Counted from the first letter of the stretch, positions 43,875 through 52,989 are shown. The stretch is 64,000 nt of DNA from Flavobacterium soli DSM 19725 (GCF_000422705.1 NZ_AUGO01000007.1:62001-126000), one strand, 5' to 3'. The notes: generated by a model not told the origin, from the sequence alone. Program-made: numbers and translations.

Positions 43875-45281
43875 ATGAATACTAAATATTTCGACTTAAT
43901 AAACCAGACTTTTTACTTTCCTCAAGAAGAATTTACCTTAAACAAAGATACACTTCAGTTTCACAATATCGATTTGATGAAATTGGTAGAACAATACGGA
44001 ACTCCGTTGAAGTTTACCTATTTGCCACAAATTTCCAACAACATCAACAAGGCCAAAAATTGGTTTCGTAAAGCGATGGAAAAAAACAAATATGAAGGTA
44101 AATATTTTTATTGCTATTGCACAAAAAGCTCTCATTTTGAATTCATTATGAATGAAGCTTTCAAGAACAATATCCATATTGAAACTTCTTCGGCTTTTGA
44201 CATTAACATTGTTGAAAACCTATTGGAAAACGGAAAAATCAACAAAAGCACTTATGTAATTTGTAACGGTTTTAAAAGAGATCAATATATTACAAACATT
44301 GCACGTTTGATTAATAACGGACATAAAAACACAATTCCAATCATCGATAATTACGAAGAATTGGATTTGCTTCAAGCAGAAATTCCTGGAAAGATGAAAA
44401 TCGGAATCAGGATTGCTGCCGAAGAAGAGCCTAAATTCGAGTTCTATACCTCTCGTTTAGGAATTGGATATAAAAACATTGTTAGCTTTTATAAAAAACA
44501 AATTCAAGAAAATCCAAATCTTGAATTGAAGATGTTGCACTTTTTTATCAATACAGGAATCAACGATACTTCCTATTATTGGAATGAATTAGTGAAATGT
44601 ATCAAAGTATATATCGCTTTGAAAAAAGAATGCCCAACATTGGATGGATTGAATATCGGTGGTGGTTTCCCAATCAAAAATTCATTGGCTTTTGAATTCG
44701 ACTATCAATATATGATCGACGAAATCATCAACCAGATCAAGATTGCTTGTGAAGAGGCAGAAGTTGATGTTCCAAACATTTTTACTGAATTTGGTTCGTT
44801 TACGGTTGGTGAAAGTGGTGGAGCAATCTATCAGGTTTTATACCAAAAACAACAAAATGATCGTGAAAAATGGAACATGATTGATTCGTCTTTCATCACA
44901 ACTTTACCGGATACTTGGGCCATCAATAAACGTTTTATCATGTTGGCTGTGAACCGTTGGAACGATCAATATGAAAGGGTTTTATTAGGAGGAATGACTT
45001 GTGACAGTGATGATTATTACAACTCTGAACAAAATATGAATGCCATTTACCTACCAAAATACAACAAGGAAAAACCTTTATATATTGGATTTTTTAACAC
45101 TGGAGCCTATCAGGAAACCATTGGAGGTTATGGAGGATTGCACCACTGCTTGATTCCGCAACCAAAACATATTTTGATTGACAGAGATGAAAATGGGATT
45201 TTAGCTACAGAAGTTTTCTCAGAACAACAAACATCAGAAGATGTCTTGAAAATATTAGGATACAGTAAAAAAGAATCTTAG
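43875..45281 (+). CDS. speA: arginine decarboxylase, biosynthetic (alanine-racemase fold)
   Basis: The 468-residue PLP enzyme belongs to the fold-type III decarboxylases. The PLP lysine is Lys84 in CYCTKSSHFEF. The Gly-rich phosphate loop is in GLNIGGGFP, and the second-subunit Cys is in GGMTCDSDDYY. It is shorter than E. coli SpeA (about 630 residues), as is usual in Bacteroidota. It converts arginine to agmatine for polyamine synthesis. The next gene is a deoxyhypusine-synthase-like enzyme; no agmatinase gene lies between them, although I recall that arrangement in related genomes. Confidence 0.9.
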   Translation: MNTKYFDLINQTFYFPQEEFTLNKDTLQFHNIDLMKLVEQYGTPLKFTYLPQISNNINKAKNWFRKAMEKNKYEGKYFYCYCTKSSHFEFIMNEAFKNNIHIETSSAFDINIVENLLENGKINKSTYVICNGFKRDQYITNIARLINNGHKNTIPIIDNYEELDLLQAEIPGKMKIGIRIAAEEEPKFEFYTSRLGIGYKNIVSFYKKQIQENPNLELKMLHFFINTGINDTSYYWNELVKCIKVYIALKKECPTLDGLNIGGGFPIKNSLAFEFDYQYMIDEIINQIKIACEEAEVDVPNIFTEFGSFTVGESGGAIYQVLYQKQQNDREKWNMIDSSFITTLPDTWAINKRFIMLAVNRWNDQYERVLLGGMTCDSDDYYNSEQNMNAIYLPKYNKEKPLYIGFFNTGAYQETIGGYGGLHHCLIPQPKHILIDRDENGILATEVFSEQQTSEDVLKILGYSKKES

Positions 45282-45369
45282 AATTAAATAAACAAAAAAC
45301 AGTTTGCTGTTTTAAAAAAATAGTTTTTCTTTGAACTCCAAACTACACAAACTAACAATATTAAATAAA

Positions 45370-46344
45370 ATGAGCAAAGGTCCAATAAGTCAGTTTATTG
45401 AGAAGAATTACCTTCATTTCAATGCAGCAGCTTTAGTAGATGCGGCAAAAGGATATGAACAACATCTTCTGGAAAACGGAAAAATGATGATTACCCTTGG
45501 AGGTGCAATGAGTACTGCCGAACTAGGAAAATCGTTGGCAGAAATGATTCGTCAAGATAAAGTACATATTATTTCTTGTACAGGTGCAAATCTAGAAGAG
45601 GATATTATGAATTTAGTAGCTCACAATTCATACAAAAGAATTCCTAATTACAGAGATTTAACACCTCAAGAAGAACGTGATTTATTAGACAATCACTTTA
45701 ACAGAGTTACCGATACCTGTATTCCCGAAGAAGAAGCTTTTAGAAGATTACAACAACATTTATATGATATTTGGTATAATGCCGATTCTAAAGAAGAGCG
45801 TTATTTCCCGCATGAATTTATGTATCAAATGATAAATTCAGGTGTTTTAAAACAATATTATGAAATTGATCCTAAGGATTCTTGGATGGTTGCAGCAGCA
45901 GAAAAAAACCTTCCAATAGTGGTTCCGGGTTGGGAAGATAGCACAATGGGAAATATTTTTGCTTCTTATTGTATCAAAGGTGAATTTAAACCTACGACAA
46001 TGAAAAGTGGTATTGAATACATGATGTGGCTATCAGACTGGTATCCAAAGAATTCTAGCGGAAAAGGAGTTGGTTTTTTCCAAATTGGTGGCGGAATTGC
46101 AGGAGATTTTCCAATTTGTGTAGTGCCAATGTTATATCAAGATATGGAAATGCACGATATTCCTTTCTGGAGTTATTTTTGCCAAATTTCAGATTCGACA
46201 ACAAGTTACGGATCATATTCTGGAGCCGTTCCTAATGAAAAAATTACTTGGGGAAAATTAGATATTGACACCCCAAAGTTTATTATAGAATCGGATGCAA
46301 CGATTGTAGCCCCGTTAATTTTTGCTTATTTGTTAGATTTATAA
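45370..46344 (+). CDS. deoxyhypusine synthase-like protein
   Basis: The 324-residue protein aligns with the deoxyhypusine/homospermidine synthase family, starting MSKGPISQFIEKNYLHFNAA. It shows the NAD-binding elements MITLGGAMSTAELGKSLAEM and SCTGANLEEDIMNLVAHNSY, and a late WGKLD segment. In the human enzyme the catalytic lysine lies in GGGVVKHH; here the same place reads GGGIAGDF, so the lysine is absent. Bacteria lack eIF5A, and such homologues have been connected with polyamine (homospermidine) metabolism. An upstream frame from 45331 exists, but the ATG at 45370 is preferred. Confidence 0.85.
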   Translation: MSKGPISQFIEKNYLHFNAAALVDAAKGYEQHLLENGKMMITLGGAMSTAELGKSLAEMIRQDKVHIISCTGANLEEDIMNLVAHNSYKRIPNYRDLTPQEERDLLDNHFNRVTDTCIPEEEAFRRLQQHLYDIWYNADSKEERYFPHEFMYQMINSGVLKQYYEIDPKDSWMVAAAEKNLPIVVPGWEDSTMGNIFASYCIKGEFKPTTMKSGIEYMMWLSDWYPKNSSGKGVGFFQIGGGIAGDFPICVVPMLYQDMEMHDIPFWSYFCQISDSTTSYGSYSGAVPNEKITWGKLDIDTPKFIIESDATIVAPLIFAYLLDL

Positions 46345-46351
46345 TAGTTTT

Positions 46352-46759
46352 ATGAAAAGAATTATAGTTGATTACTCCAAACTCACTAATGAGATTTTAA
46401 ACCTACTAGTGGAGAAATTTCCTGATGGTTATGATGATTCAGATATCATCCGTTTTAAAAATCACAAGGACGAGACTATTGAAGCAGTAGAAGTTCGAAC
46501 AGAAGATACCATTTATTTGGTAAAAATCAGTACGAAATTATCAGACAGAATGGTTAATTTTGATGATGATGAAGATGTTATCGTTCCGCTTGAAGCCATC
46601 AAAGGCATTGATTTAGGTGATGAAGACGATGATGCTCCTTCAGATGACGATGATGATATTGATGATAATCTGGACAAGCCAGAAACTGATGATGAAGATG
46701 ACGATGAAGACAGAAACGACATTGCTGACGACGAAGATGATGAAGATGATGAGGATTAA
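46352..46759 (+). CDS. small acidic protein with Asp-rich C-terminal tail
   Basis: The 135-residue protein has a folded N-terminal half (MKRIIVDYSKLTNEILNLLV, then VEVRTEDTIYLVKISTKL). A tail of about 50 residues follows that is nearly all Asp and Glu with few breaks. Homologues are sometimes labelled DNA primase in databases, without any primase motif being visible here. The tail could bind cations or basic partners such as ribosomal proteins. The gene starts 7 bp after the DHS-like gene and is followed by a terminator. Confidence 0.75.
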   Translation: MKRIIVDYSKLTNEILNLLVEKFPDGYDDSDIIRFKNHKDETIEAVEVRTEDTIYLVKISTKLSDRMVNFDDDEDVIVPLEAIKGIDLGDEDDDAPSDDDDDIDDNLDKPETDDEDDDEDRNDIADDEDDEDDED

Positions 46760-46780
46760 TTCTTGTCGTTAAAAATATAA

Positions 46781-46809
46781 TAAAGGAACTCTAAATGGGT
46801 TCCTTTTTT
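46781..46809 (+). terminator. terminator of the speA operon
   Basis: AAAGGAAC (46782-46789) and GTTCCTTT (46799-46806) pair and run into six T residues. Confidence 0.8.
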
Positions 46810-46835
46810 AGTAAATTTAGGTTTAAAACTCCAAA

Positions 46836-47312
46836 ATGATAAGTTCCTTTCCTCCTATTATTGACAAAAATGCCGAAACCTTAATTCTAGGAACAATGCC
46901 TGGAGTAACTTCACTTGTGAAACAGGAATACTATGGCTATGCTCAAAATGCTTTTTGGAAAATAATGTTTTCAATATTTGATAAACTTCCTGTTCCTGAA
47001 GCTTTTCCACAAAAAGCAAATCTTCTGATAAAAAATAAAATTGCTTTATGGGATGTTTTGCAACATTGCGAAAGAAAAGGAAGTCTGGACATTCACATCA
47101 AGAATCATATCGAAAATGACTTCGATTCTTTATTTTCAGAATATCCAAAAATCAAAAGAATTCTTTTCAACGGAAAGGAAAGCCACAAATATTTTATGAA
47201 GAAATTCGGACAAATTGAAGGCATAACCTATCATGTCATGCCTTCAACGAGTCCTGCAAATACTGTTGCTTTTGAGAAGAAATTGCAACTTTGGTCGGAG
47301 GTTTTAAAATAA
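46836..47312 (+). CDS. DNA-deoxyinosine glycosylase (uracil-DNA glycosylase family 6)
   Basis: The 158-residue protein fits the HDG family. The first motif is LILGTMPGVTSLVKQEYYGY, QNAFWKIM follows, NKIALWDVLQHCERKGSLD is the central block, and the last motif is VMPSTSPANT. Family 6 glycosylases remove hypoxanthine, the product of adenine deamination, rather than uracil. The gene is alone on its strand and converges with dinB, with no base between the two stop codons (47312/47313). Confidence 0.87.
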   Translation: MISSFPPIIDKNAETLILGTMPGVTSLVKQEYYGYAQNAFWKIMFSIFDKLPVPEAFPQKANLLIKNKIALWDVLQHCERKGSLDIHIKNHIENDFDSLFSEYPKIKRILFNGKESHKYFMKKFGQIEGITYHVMPSTSPANTVAFEKKLQLWSEVLK

Positions 47313-47831
47313 CTACAAATATCTTTCCTGAAAAACCTGCTGATGATGGTTCTGATGACCTATAATAACGAAGCCTAAGGCACGAACCGACATATTATTA
47401 TTGGAAGCTATTCCGCTTCTCAACAATTGTTCATCATCAAAATTCTTAAAAAGCGATAATGTTGATTGCCTTACAACTGATAATTCTGTCAATAAATCCA
47501 TGATACTTCGATTTGCTCCATTAGCTATAGCTGCAAAATCATCTTCATTGAAGCCCGGCAATTCCGTTTTATCATTTCTAGCGAATCGCAAAGCCCTGTA
47601 AGCAAAAATTCGTTCGGAATCGATCAGGTGTTGCAAAATGTCTTTAATTGTCCATTTTCCTTCAGCATAACGATAATCATATTTATCCATTGGGATATTT
47701 TGAACAAACTTAATCAATCGGTGAACCGAAATTTCAAGCTCCTCGATTAACGTATATTCATCGGTTACTTTATTGATATAATTTGCATAAAATGATGCAT
47801 ATTCATTTGACGAAAGTTGTGTGATTTTCAT
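47313..47831 (-). CDS. DinB family protein
   Basis: The 172-residue protein is a four-helix DinB/YfiT-like bundle with three conserved histidines in the metal positions: IKDILQHLIDSERIFAYRAL and GFVIIGHQNHHQQVFQERYL. KWTIKDIL and the RFARND segment are typical. The family includes metal-dependent thiol transferases, but this one has no assigned reaction. It starts 12 bp downstream of the ppc stop and is probably cotranscribed with ppc. Confidence 0.87.
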   Translation of the reverse strand: MKITQLSSNEYASFYANYINKVTDEYTLIEELEISVHRLIKFVQNIPMDKYDYRYAEGKWTIKDILQHLIDSERIFAYRALRFARNDKTELPGFNEDDFAAIANGANRSIMDLLTELSVVRQSTLSLFKNFDDEQLLRSGIASNNNMSVRALGFVIIGHQNHHQQVFQERYL

Positions 47832-47843
47832 TCGATAAAAAAT

Positions 47844-50429
47844 TTATGCTGAGTTTCTACTAGCGTTTGTGTTTCCAAAAAGAGAACGTATGACAATTTT
47901 TTCATACACAGTAATTAGTTGTTGATTGGGATGCTCTTCTTTATTCAAATCCTTTATTTTTAGCAAAGCATATTGTTGTATTACCAAGAGCGGCAATACG
48001 ATATGTTCTCTCATTGAAATTGATGCTTTACCATCAGGATAATTTTCCATCAACTCTTTATGCCCTGCAATTTTCAATAAAAGACGTTTCGTTTCATTAA
48101 ATTCTTCTGAGATGATTTGCCAGAATTCTCCAAATTCAGCATCGTCTTTCATATAAGCCGTCAAGGGCAAAAAGGATTTTGCCAATGACATCATACTGTT
48201 TTCCAAAAGCGTCTTGAAGAACAATGAATGATCATACAAACTTTTTATTTTATCCCATTGATTGGTTTCTTCAAAATGTTTCAAAGCCGAACCAACCCCA
48301 AAAAATCCAGGAACATTCTGCTTCAATTGACTCCACGAACCCACAAATGGAATCGCTCTCAAAGCCGAAAAATCAAGCTTTTCAGATTTGTTTCTTTTCG
48401 CAGGACGGCTTCCAATATTGGCTTTTGCATAATACTTCAATGTACTCATTTGCTCCAAATAAGGGATAAACTTGGGATGATTTTTAAAATCCATGTATTT
48501 TTTATACCCTATTTCAGATAATTCATCCATGATTTGAATTTCAGTTTCCGAAAGCTTATTCTTGTTTCTATCAAATAACTGATTGGCAACTCCAGCGGTT
48601 AAAAGGTTTTCCAGATTGAATCGGCACGAATCCATTGTACCGAAATTAGAACTTATCGTTTGCCCTTGTATCGTAACTTGAATTTCATTGTTTTCAATTT
48701 CCGGACCAAGTGAAGCATAAAACTTATGTGTTTTTCCTCCTCCACGAGCCGGAGGACCACCTCTACCGTCAAAGAAAACGACTTTTACGCCATATTTTCG
48801 TGAAATAGCACTTATGGTTTGTTTTGCCTTATATATACTCCAATTTGCCATTAAATAGCCTCCGTCTTTGGTTCCGTCCGAAAAACCAAGCATCACGGTT
48901 TGTTTGTTTCCTCGGTTTTTTAAATGCTCTGCATAATTTGGATCCAGATACAACTGCTCCATGATTTTATAAGCATTCTTTAAATCATCAATTACTTCAA
49001 AGAGCGGAACAATATCAACCGATGGATTTTCCCAGCCAGACAACTTGAAAAACGATAGCGTTTCAATTACATGCAAGGCACTCTCATTATTACTAATGAT
49101 GTATCGGTTTGATCCGAATTCTCCATTTCTTTCCTGAATCGTTTTAAGGGCCTGAATAGAACTTAAAGTAGACTGCGTTTCCCCTTCAAAATCATCTGGA
49201 TTCAAATTGGCTTTTATTAAACCTAAGGCTTTTATTTTTTCTTCTTCCGGAAGATTCGAATAATTTTGAGGAAATATCGGAGTCTTGTTTTCGGAATCTT
49301 GCTTCACGATATCAGCAAAAACAGCATCATGGATTTTACTGTTTTGACGAATATCCAAAGTTGCAAAATAGAAGCCAAACAGATTCACTTTATTTATCAA
49401 AGCTTCAAGATTATCCAAATAAAGCGACTGATGTTCGTTTATAATAATCGTTTTAATAGCTTCTAATTTAGACTTGAACTCATCTAAAGTGATAAAAATT
49501 TCACCAGTAGAATAAAAAACAGAACGATAAAGCTTCGCTTCAATTTCTGTTATCAAACTATCTACATTATAAAAAGTTAGCTTTCTTTTTAAATCTCTAA
49601 TATCATTGTAATAACACTTCAAAATAGAAGTCCTCAACCGATCCGCAACCTTCAAAGTAATTTCATTTGTAACAAACGGATTTCCATCACGGTCTCCACC
49701 TGGCCAAAACCCAAAATTGATGATGGGATTGCTAACTTCTTCTCCTTTGAAAATATTATTCTGAAGGTAATGAACCATTTCGCCTGCCGTTTGATAGAAC
49801 ACATTTTCAAGGTACCAGATCAAACTTACAGCCTCATCAAAAGGTGTTGGCTTTTCTTTCTTGATAAATGGCGTTTTACCGAGTTGCGACAACAGTTGCT
49901 TGATTTTTATGAGATCATTTTCACGAATTGCATCGGTTAAATCAGTAATAATACCTAAAACGGAACCAGGATAGAACTGTGTTGGATGAGCCGTCAATAC
50001 AGTTCTCACGCTAAAATCCTGCAAAAGCGACTTTAATTCGCTTAAAACATCCTCAGAATCAGCTCTTTCTTTTATGTACCGCAACGAACCTTTGCCTTCC
50101 AAGTTATTTACTACCGGAAAAGCCGCATCTTCAATAGCATCAAAAAGCACCACTTGGCGTTCGACATATTGGATAAAGCGAAACATCAAACTTATTTTAT
50201 TTCCTTCCGTTTGATCATCGAGATATTTTTCTGAAAAATGCTCAAAAATCTGATTTGGATTCCAGCCTTTTTTAAAGCCCGTTTCGCAAACGTCTGCAAA
50301 TAAAGGCAATAAAACTCCTGTATTATCAATTGCATCAAATGGCAAAGTAATAAAAACACTGTTGTATATATGATATTTCGAGAGCACGTTTTGATTGAAA
50401 CGTTCAATTTTTGGGGGTGTATACATCAT
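47844..50429 (-). CDS. ppc: phosphoenolpyruvate carboxylase
   Basis: The 861-residue enzyme adds bicarbonate to PEP to make oxaloacetate and is anaplerotic. Landmarks are the catalytic His in VLTAHPTQFYPGS, GFWPGGDRDGNPFVT, the mobile loop VVFFDGRGGPPARGGG and FVGSWSQLKQNVPGFFGVG. The C terminus ends FGNTNASRNSA instead of the common NTG. A start at MMYTPPKIERFNQNVL is chosen from the family length. The gene is transcribed toward dinB. Confidence 0.94.
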   Translation of the reverse strand: MMYTPPKIERFNQNVLSKYHIYNSVFITLPFDAIDNTGVLLPLFADVCETGFKKGWNPNQIFEHFSEKYLDDQTEGNKISLMFRFIQYVERQVVLFDAIEDAAFPVVNNLEGKGSLRYIKERADSEDVLSELKSLLQDFSVRTVLTAHPTQFYPGSVLGIITDLTDAIRENDLIKIKQLLSQLGKTPFIKKEKPTPFDEAVSLIWYLENVFYQTAGEMVHYLQNNIFKGEEVSNPIINFGFWPGGDRDGNPFVTNEITLKVADRLRTSILKCYYNDIRDLKRKLTFYNVDSLITEIEAKLYRSVFYSTGEIFITLDEFKSKLEAIKTIIINEHQSLYLDNLEALINKVNLFGFYFATLDIRQNSKIHDAVFADIVKQDSENKTPIFPQNYSNLPEEEKIKALGLIKANLNPDDFEGETQSTLSSIQALKTIQERNGEFGSNRYIISNNESALHVIETLSFFKLSGWENPSVDIVPLFEVIDDLKNAYKIMEQLYLDPNYAEHLKNRGNKQTVMLGFSDGTKDGGYLMANWSIYKAKQTISAISRKYGVKVVFFDGRGGPPARGGGKTHKFYASLGPEIENNEIQVTIQGQTISSNFGTMDSCRFNLENLLTAGVANQLFDRNKNKLSETEIQIMDELSEIGYKKYMDFKNHPKFIPYLEQMSTLKYYAKANIGSRPAKRNKSEKLDFSALRAIPFVGSWSQLKQNVPGFFGVGSALKHFEETNQWDKIKSLYDHSLFFKTLLENSMMSLAKSFLPLTAYMKDDAEFGEFWQIISEEFNETKRLLLKIAGHKELMENYPDGKASISMREHIVLPLLVIQQYALLKIKDLNKEEHPNQQLITVYEKIVIRSLFGNTNASRNSA

Positions 50430-50452
50430 TTTTTAATTTGGCTTTAAATTAA

Positions 50453-50485
50453 TAAAAAAACCCCAAGCTTTCACTTGAGGTCCTA
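50453..50485 (-). terminator. terminator after the Lrp gene
   Basis: CCTCAAG and CTTGGGG pair (with a G-T) around AAAGCT-like loop bases on the minus strand and run into seven T residues. Confidence 0.7.
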
Positions 50486-50506
50486 AATATTTACGATAAC
50501 GATTGC

Positions 50507-50986
50507 TTACATGTTTTTGAAGATCGTATGCATCAAACGCTTTTTATCGTTGATACTTTCTTCAAGCGAAATCATAGTTTCAGTTCTGTATACGCCTTCA
50601 ATGTCGTCGATCATGAAGATTACATCTTTAGCATGCTTCGTATCTTTCGCTCTAATTTTACAGAAAATATTGAATTTTCCTGTCGTTACGTGTGCAACTG
50701 TTACAAACGGAATATCATTAATTCGCTCTAAAACAAATTTAGTTTGTGAAGTGTTATTAAGGAAAACCCCAACATAAGCTATAAAAGAATAACCTAGTTT
50801 TTCATAATCAAGCGTTAATGAAGACCCCATTATAATACCAGCATCTTCCATTTTCTTAACTCTCACATGAACCGTTCCAGCAGAAATTAATAATTTTTTT
50901 GCTATATCTGTAAACGGAACTCTTGTGTTGTCAATCAACATATCCAAAATTTGGTGATCTACCTCATCTAAACGAAACTTGCTCAT
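50507..50986 (-). CDS. Lrp/AsnC family transcriptional regulator
   Basis: The 159-residue protein has the N-terminal helix-turn-helix of the family (LDEVDHQILDMLIDNTRVPF, then IAKKLLISAGTVHVRVKKME). The C-terminal RAM ligand-binding domain follows (about residues 70-150), with HVTTGKFNIFCKIRAKD and ETMISLEESIN. Such proteins sense amino acids as octamers or dimers. It is cytosolic, and its regulon is not evident here. It is monocistronic with its own terminator. Confidence 0.92.
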   Translation of the reverse strand: MSKFRLDEVDHQILDMLIDNTRVPFTDIAKKLLISAGTVHVRVKKMEDAGIIMGSSLTLDYEKLGYSFIAYVGVFLNNTSQTKFVLERINDIPFVTVAHVTTGKFNIFCKIRAKDTKHAKDVIFMIDDIEGVYRTETMISLEESINDKKRLMHTIFKNM

Positions 50987-51070
50987 AGTCTTAATTTTTA
51001 TTTTGTTTTGCTTTTTTTAATTTTTACAAGCCAAAGAGATTAAATATTTTTCAATAAAAAGCACGTTTGA

Positions 51071-52225
51071 TTATAATTTTACCAAACCATTAACAATTTC
51101 AACGTTTTTACCTAGATAAAAGTCGGCTTTTTGATTCAAATTCGGAATATTTTTATTTGAATCTGAATACATTTGTTCTTTTGCATCATACTCGAAATGT
51201 CCGAAATTATCCTCTAAATCGCCTATTTTAACAACAAAAGCGTTAAAAAAGATTTTATTATCAATTAATTCTTCCTTGTATTGAGCAGCAAAATTCGTGA
51301 TAATTTCTGAACTATCATAATTTATTCTGACATTTCTATAAACAAAATCAAAAAAATTAGGATTATTTTGAGGAATATTTATATAATCTATAATTTCATT
51401 ATCAACTATAACGTTTTCGTAAATCGCAATGAATCCTGATAATAATGCAAAAAATATAAATTTTCGAGTTTCTTCCCTTTCATAGTCCCCTTGAAAATGT
51501 CCAGCCTCAAACAAAATTGTTGGTGTTCCAAGGCTTTGAAAAGTGTCCCCTATACAATTGATATTAAAGCTGTCATCAAACCTACCTACCTGACCTGGAA
51601 TATATTGCTGAAGAACTTCGTTCATTCTAACAATTATATTTATAGCCTTGATTCTGTCTTCATTTATAGCTCGTTCTTCATTATAAGAAGGAGACAAAAA
51701 GGAAACTGTTGCCGGTTTTCCAGTATCTGAAACTCCAAAAATTGTTCTTTGATCGTGAAGATTATAGCAAAAATCAGGTTTGAATTCTTCATATATCTTT
51801 CGAAGAATATTGCTTTCTGGTTGGGTTAAATTTTGAGAATCTCTATTCAAATCGACCTTATTGGCATTTTCACGTGTATATAATTTCGCTCCATCCGGAT
51901 TTAGCATCGGAATAGAATAGAATGTAAAAAATTCCAATAACTGATTTGCTGTTTCTGATTTACTATTTAAAAAATTCAAAAAATCAATCAAAGCCTTTGT
52001 AGTCGTACTTTCATTTCCATGCATTTGTGACCACAGCAAAATTTTTGTTTTCCCATTTCCAATTTGATACGAATAAATAGGTTGTTCCAAAACCGATTTT
52101 CCAATTAGCTGAAGCTGATTATTGGTATTTAATTTTTGCAATAATGGTTCGATATGTTCCAAAGTAATATACCGACCTTTAATTTTATCTTGTTTATTTT
52201 GACTAAATATTTTTTCGTAATCCAT
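51071..52225 (-). CDS. M14 family metallopeptidase (zinc carboxypeptidase-like)
   Basis: The 384-residue protein lacks a signal peptide and should be cytosolic. Zinc ligands of an M14 domain are visible in LLWSQMHGNESTTTKAL (HxxE), and the third histidine in YNLHDQRTIFG. MLNPDGAKLYTRENANKVDLNRD carries the substrate-binding Asn-Arg. A later EAGHFQGDYEREETRKF provides the probable catalytic glutamate. The specificity is unknown. It is divergent from an XRE regulator, and both promoters overlap matching palindromes. Confidence 0.88.
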   Translation of the reverse strand: MDYEKIFSQNKQDKIKGRYITLEHIEPLLQKLNTNNQLQLIGKSVLEQPIYSYQIGNGKTKILLWSQMHGNESTTTKALIDFLNFLNSKSETANQLLEFFTFYSIPMLNPDGAKLYTRENANKVDLNRDSQNLTQPESNILRKIYEEFKPDFCYNLHDQRTIFGVSDTGKPATVSFLSPSYNEERAINEDRIKAINIIVRMNEVLQQYIPGQVGRFDDSFNINCIGDTFQSLGTPTILFEAGHFQGDYEREETRKFIFFALLSGFIAIYENVIVDNEIIDYINIPQNNPNFFDFVYRNVRINYDSSEIITNFAAQYKEELIDNKIFFNAFVVKIGDLEDNFGHFEYDAKEQMYSDSNKNIPNLNQKADFYLGKNVEIVNGLVKL

Positions 52226-52240
52226 GTGTCGTTTTTTGCT

Positions 52241-52278
52241 GTTACAAAAGTAAACATCTTTGCATTTACAACTGTAAC
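52241..52278 (-). promoter_or_regulatory. M14 promoter with two TTTACAnnTGTAAA-type operators
   Basis: Palindromes lie at 52265-52278 (TTTACAACTGTAAC) and 52241-52255 (GTTACAAAAGTAAAC). On the minus strand the first contributes the TTG (-33) and the second the TACTTTTG (-7) of a Bacteroidota promoter, spaced 16 bp. A repressor bound here would block transcription of the M14 gene. Confidence 0.65.
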
Positions 52279-52473
52279 CGTAGTGTTTTTATTTAAAATT
52301 CAATTTTGTAAACACTCCTGTTCATTAATTATCTAGTAGAAACTCAATAAAGATTCTAAAATAAATAAATTTTAAATTTTTATAATTAAAATATTATTAT
52401 TCAGTATTTTAAAGTATTTTATATGAAGTAAAAATTTATTGTTTTCGAACCTATTCTGATCTATTTACAATTG
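52279..52473. other. AT-rich spacer in the divergent region
   Basis: Only one further half site (TTTTGTAAAC near 52304-52313) is visible between the two operator clusters. I see no gene or stable hairpin. Confidence 0.5.
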
Positions 52474-52547
52474 TAAAATTGATTTAGTAAAGATTAATAT
52501 TTACATTTGTAACAACATTATCAAAACTTGTATTTTACAATGGTAAA
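52474..52547 (+). promoter_or_regulatory. XRE gene promoter with three TTTACAnnTGTAAA-type operators
   Basis: The perfect palindrome TTTACAATTGTAAA (52474-52487) includes the TTG (-33). TTTACATTTGTAAC (52500-52513) includes TACATTTG (-7), 18 bp away. A third copy, TTTACAATGGTAAA (52534-52547), spans the start codon at 52540. The pattern indicates autorepression. Confidence 0.7.
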
Positions 52548-52989
52548 CACAGACGATTTCATCAAAAGGCTCGAAATTCTAATGGAACATTTTGGCATGA
52601 ATGCTTCTTCATTTGCCGATAAGATTGGGGTACAACGTTCCAGTATTTCACATTTGCTTTCAGGAAGAAATAAACCGAGTTTGGATTTTGTTTTGAAAAT
52701 AATGGACATTTTTCCAGAGGTAAATCTCTATTGGATTTTGAATGGAAAAGGGAACTTGGTAAAAAGTGAAACTGATTTTTCAGAAAAAAATAAAGCCAAA
52801 AACGAAAACCTCCACACTCCTATCTTATCCCAAGATCTTTCTTCGGAAAAAAATAATAGATCAGAATCGGAAGCCATAATTTCGAAAAATAAACCTGATC
52901 ATTTTCAAATTTCAAAAACCGATTCGGAAATTTTCAAGATTGTTGTTTTTTATAAAGACGGAACTTTTAAAGATTTTGATCCTTCCTAG
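52540..52989 (+). CDS. XRE family helix-turn-helix regulator
   Basis: From the ATG at 52540 (VNTDDFIKRLEILMEHFGM) the protein has 149 residues. A TTG 12 bp earlier would lie inside the operator region. The HTH covers about residues 15-65 (SSFADKIGVQRSSISHLLSG, with a following NKPSLDFVLKIMDIFP). A conserved FPEVNLYWILNGKG closes the domain. The remaining 80 residues are polar and end in a short strand-like segment (IFKIVVFYKDGTFKDFDPS). It is likely a repressor of itself and of the divergent M14 gene. No phage genes surround it. Confidence 0.9.
   Translation: MVNTDDFIKRLEILMEHFGMNASSFADKIGVQRSSISHLLSGRNKPSLDFVLKIMDIFPEVNLYWILNGKGNLVKSETDFSEKNKAKNENLHTPILSQDLSSEKNNRSESEAIISKNKPDHFQISKTDSEIFKIVVFYKDGTFKDFDPS

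Noticed and set aside
46352..46759. DNA primase
   Set aside because: No zinc-binding or TOPRIM motif is present; the label I recall from databases seems to rest on the acidic tail.
52474..52989. Prophage immunity region
   Set aside because: The operator layout is phage-like, but there is no integrase, structural gene or att-like repeat around it.
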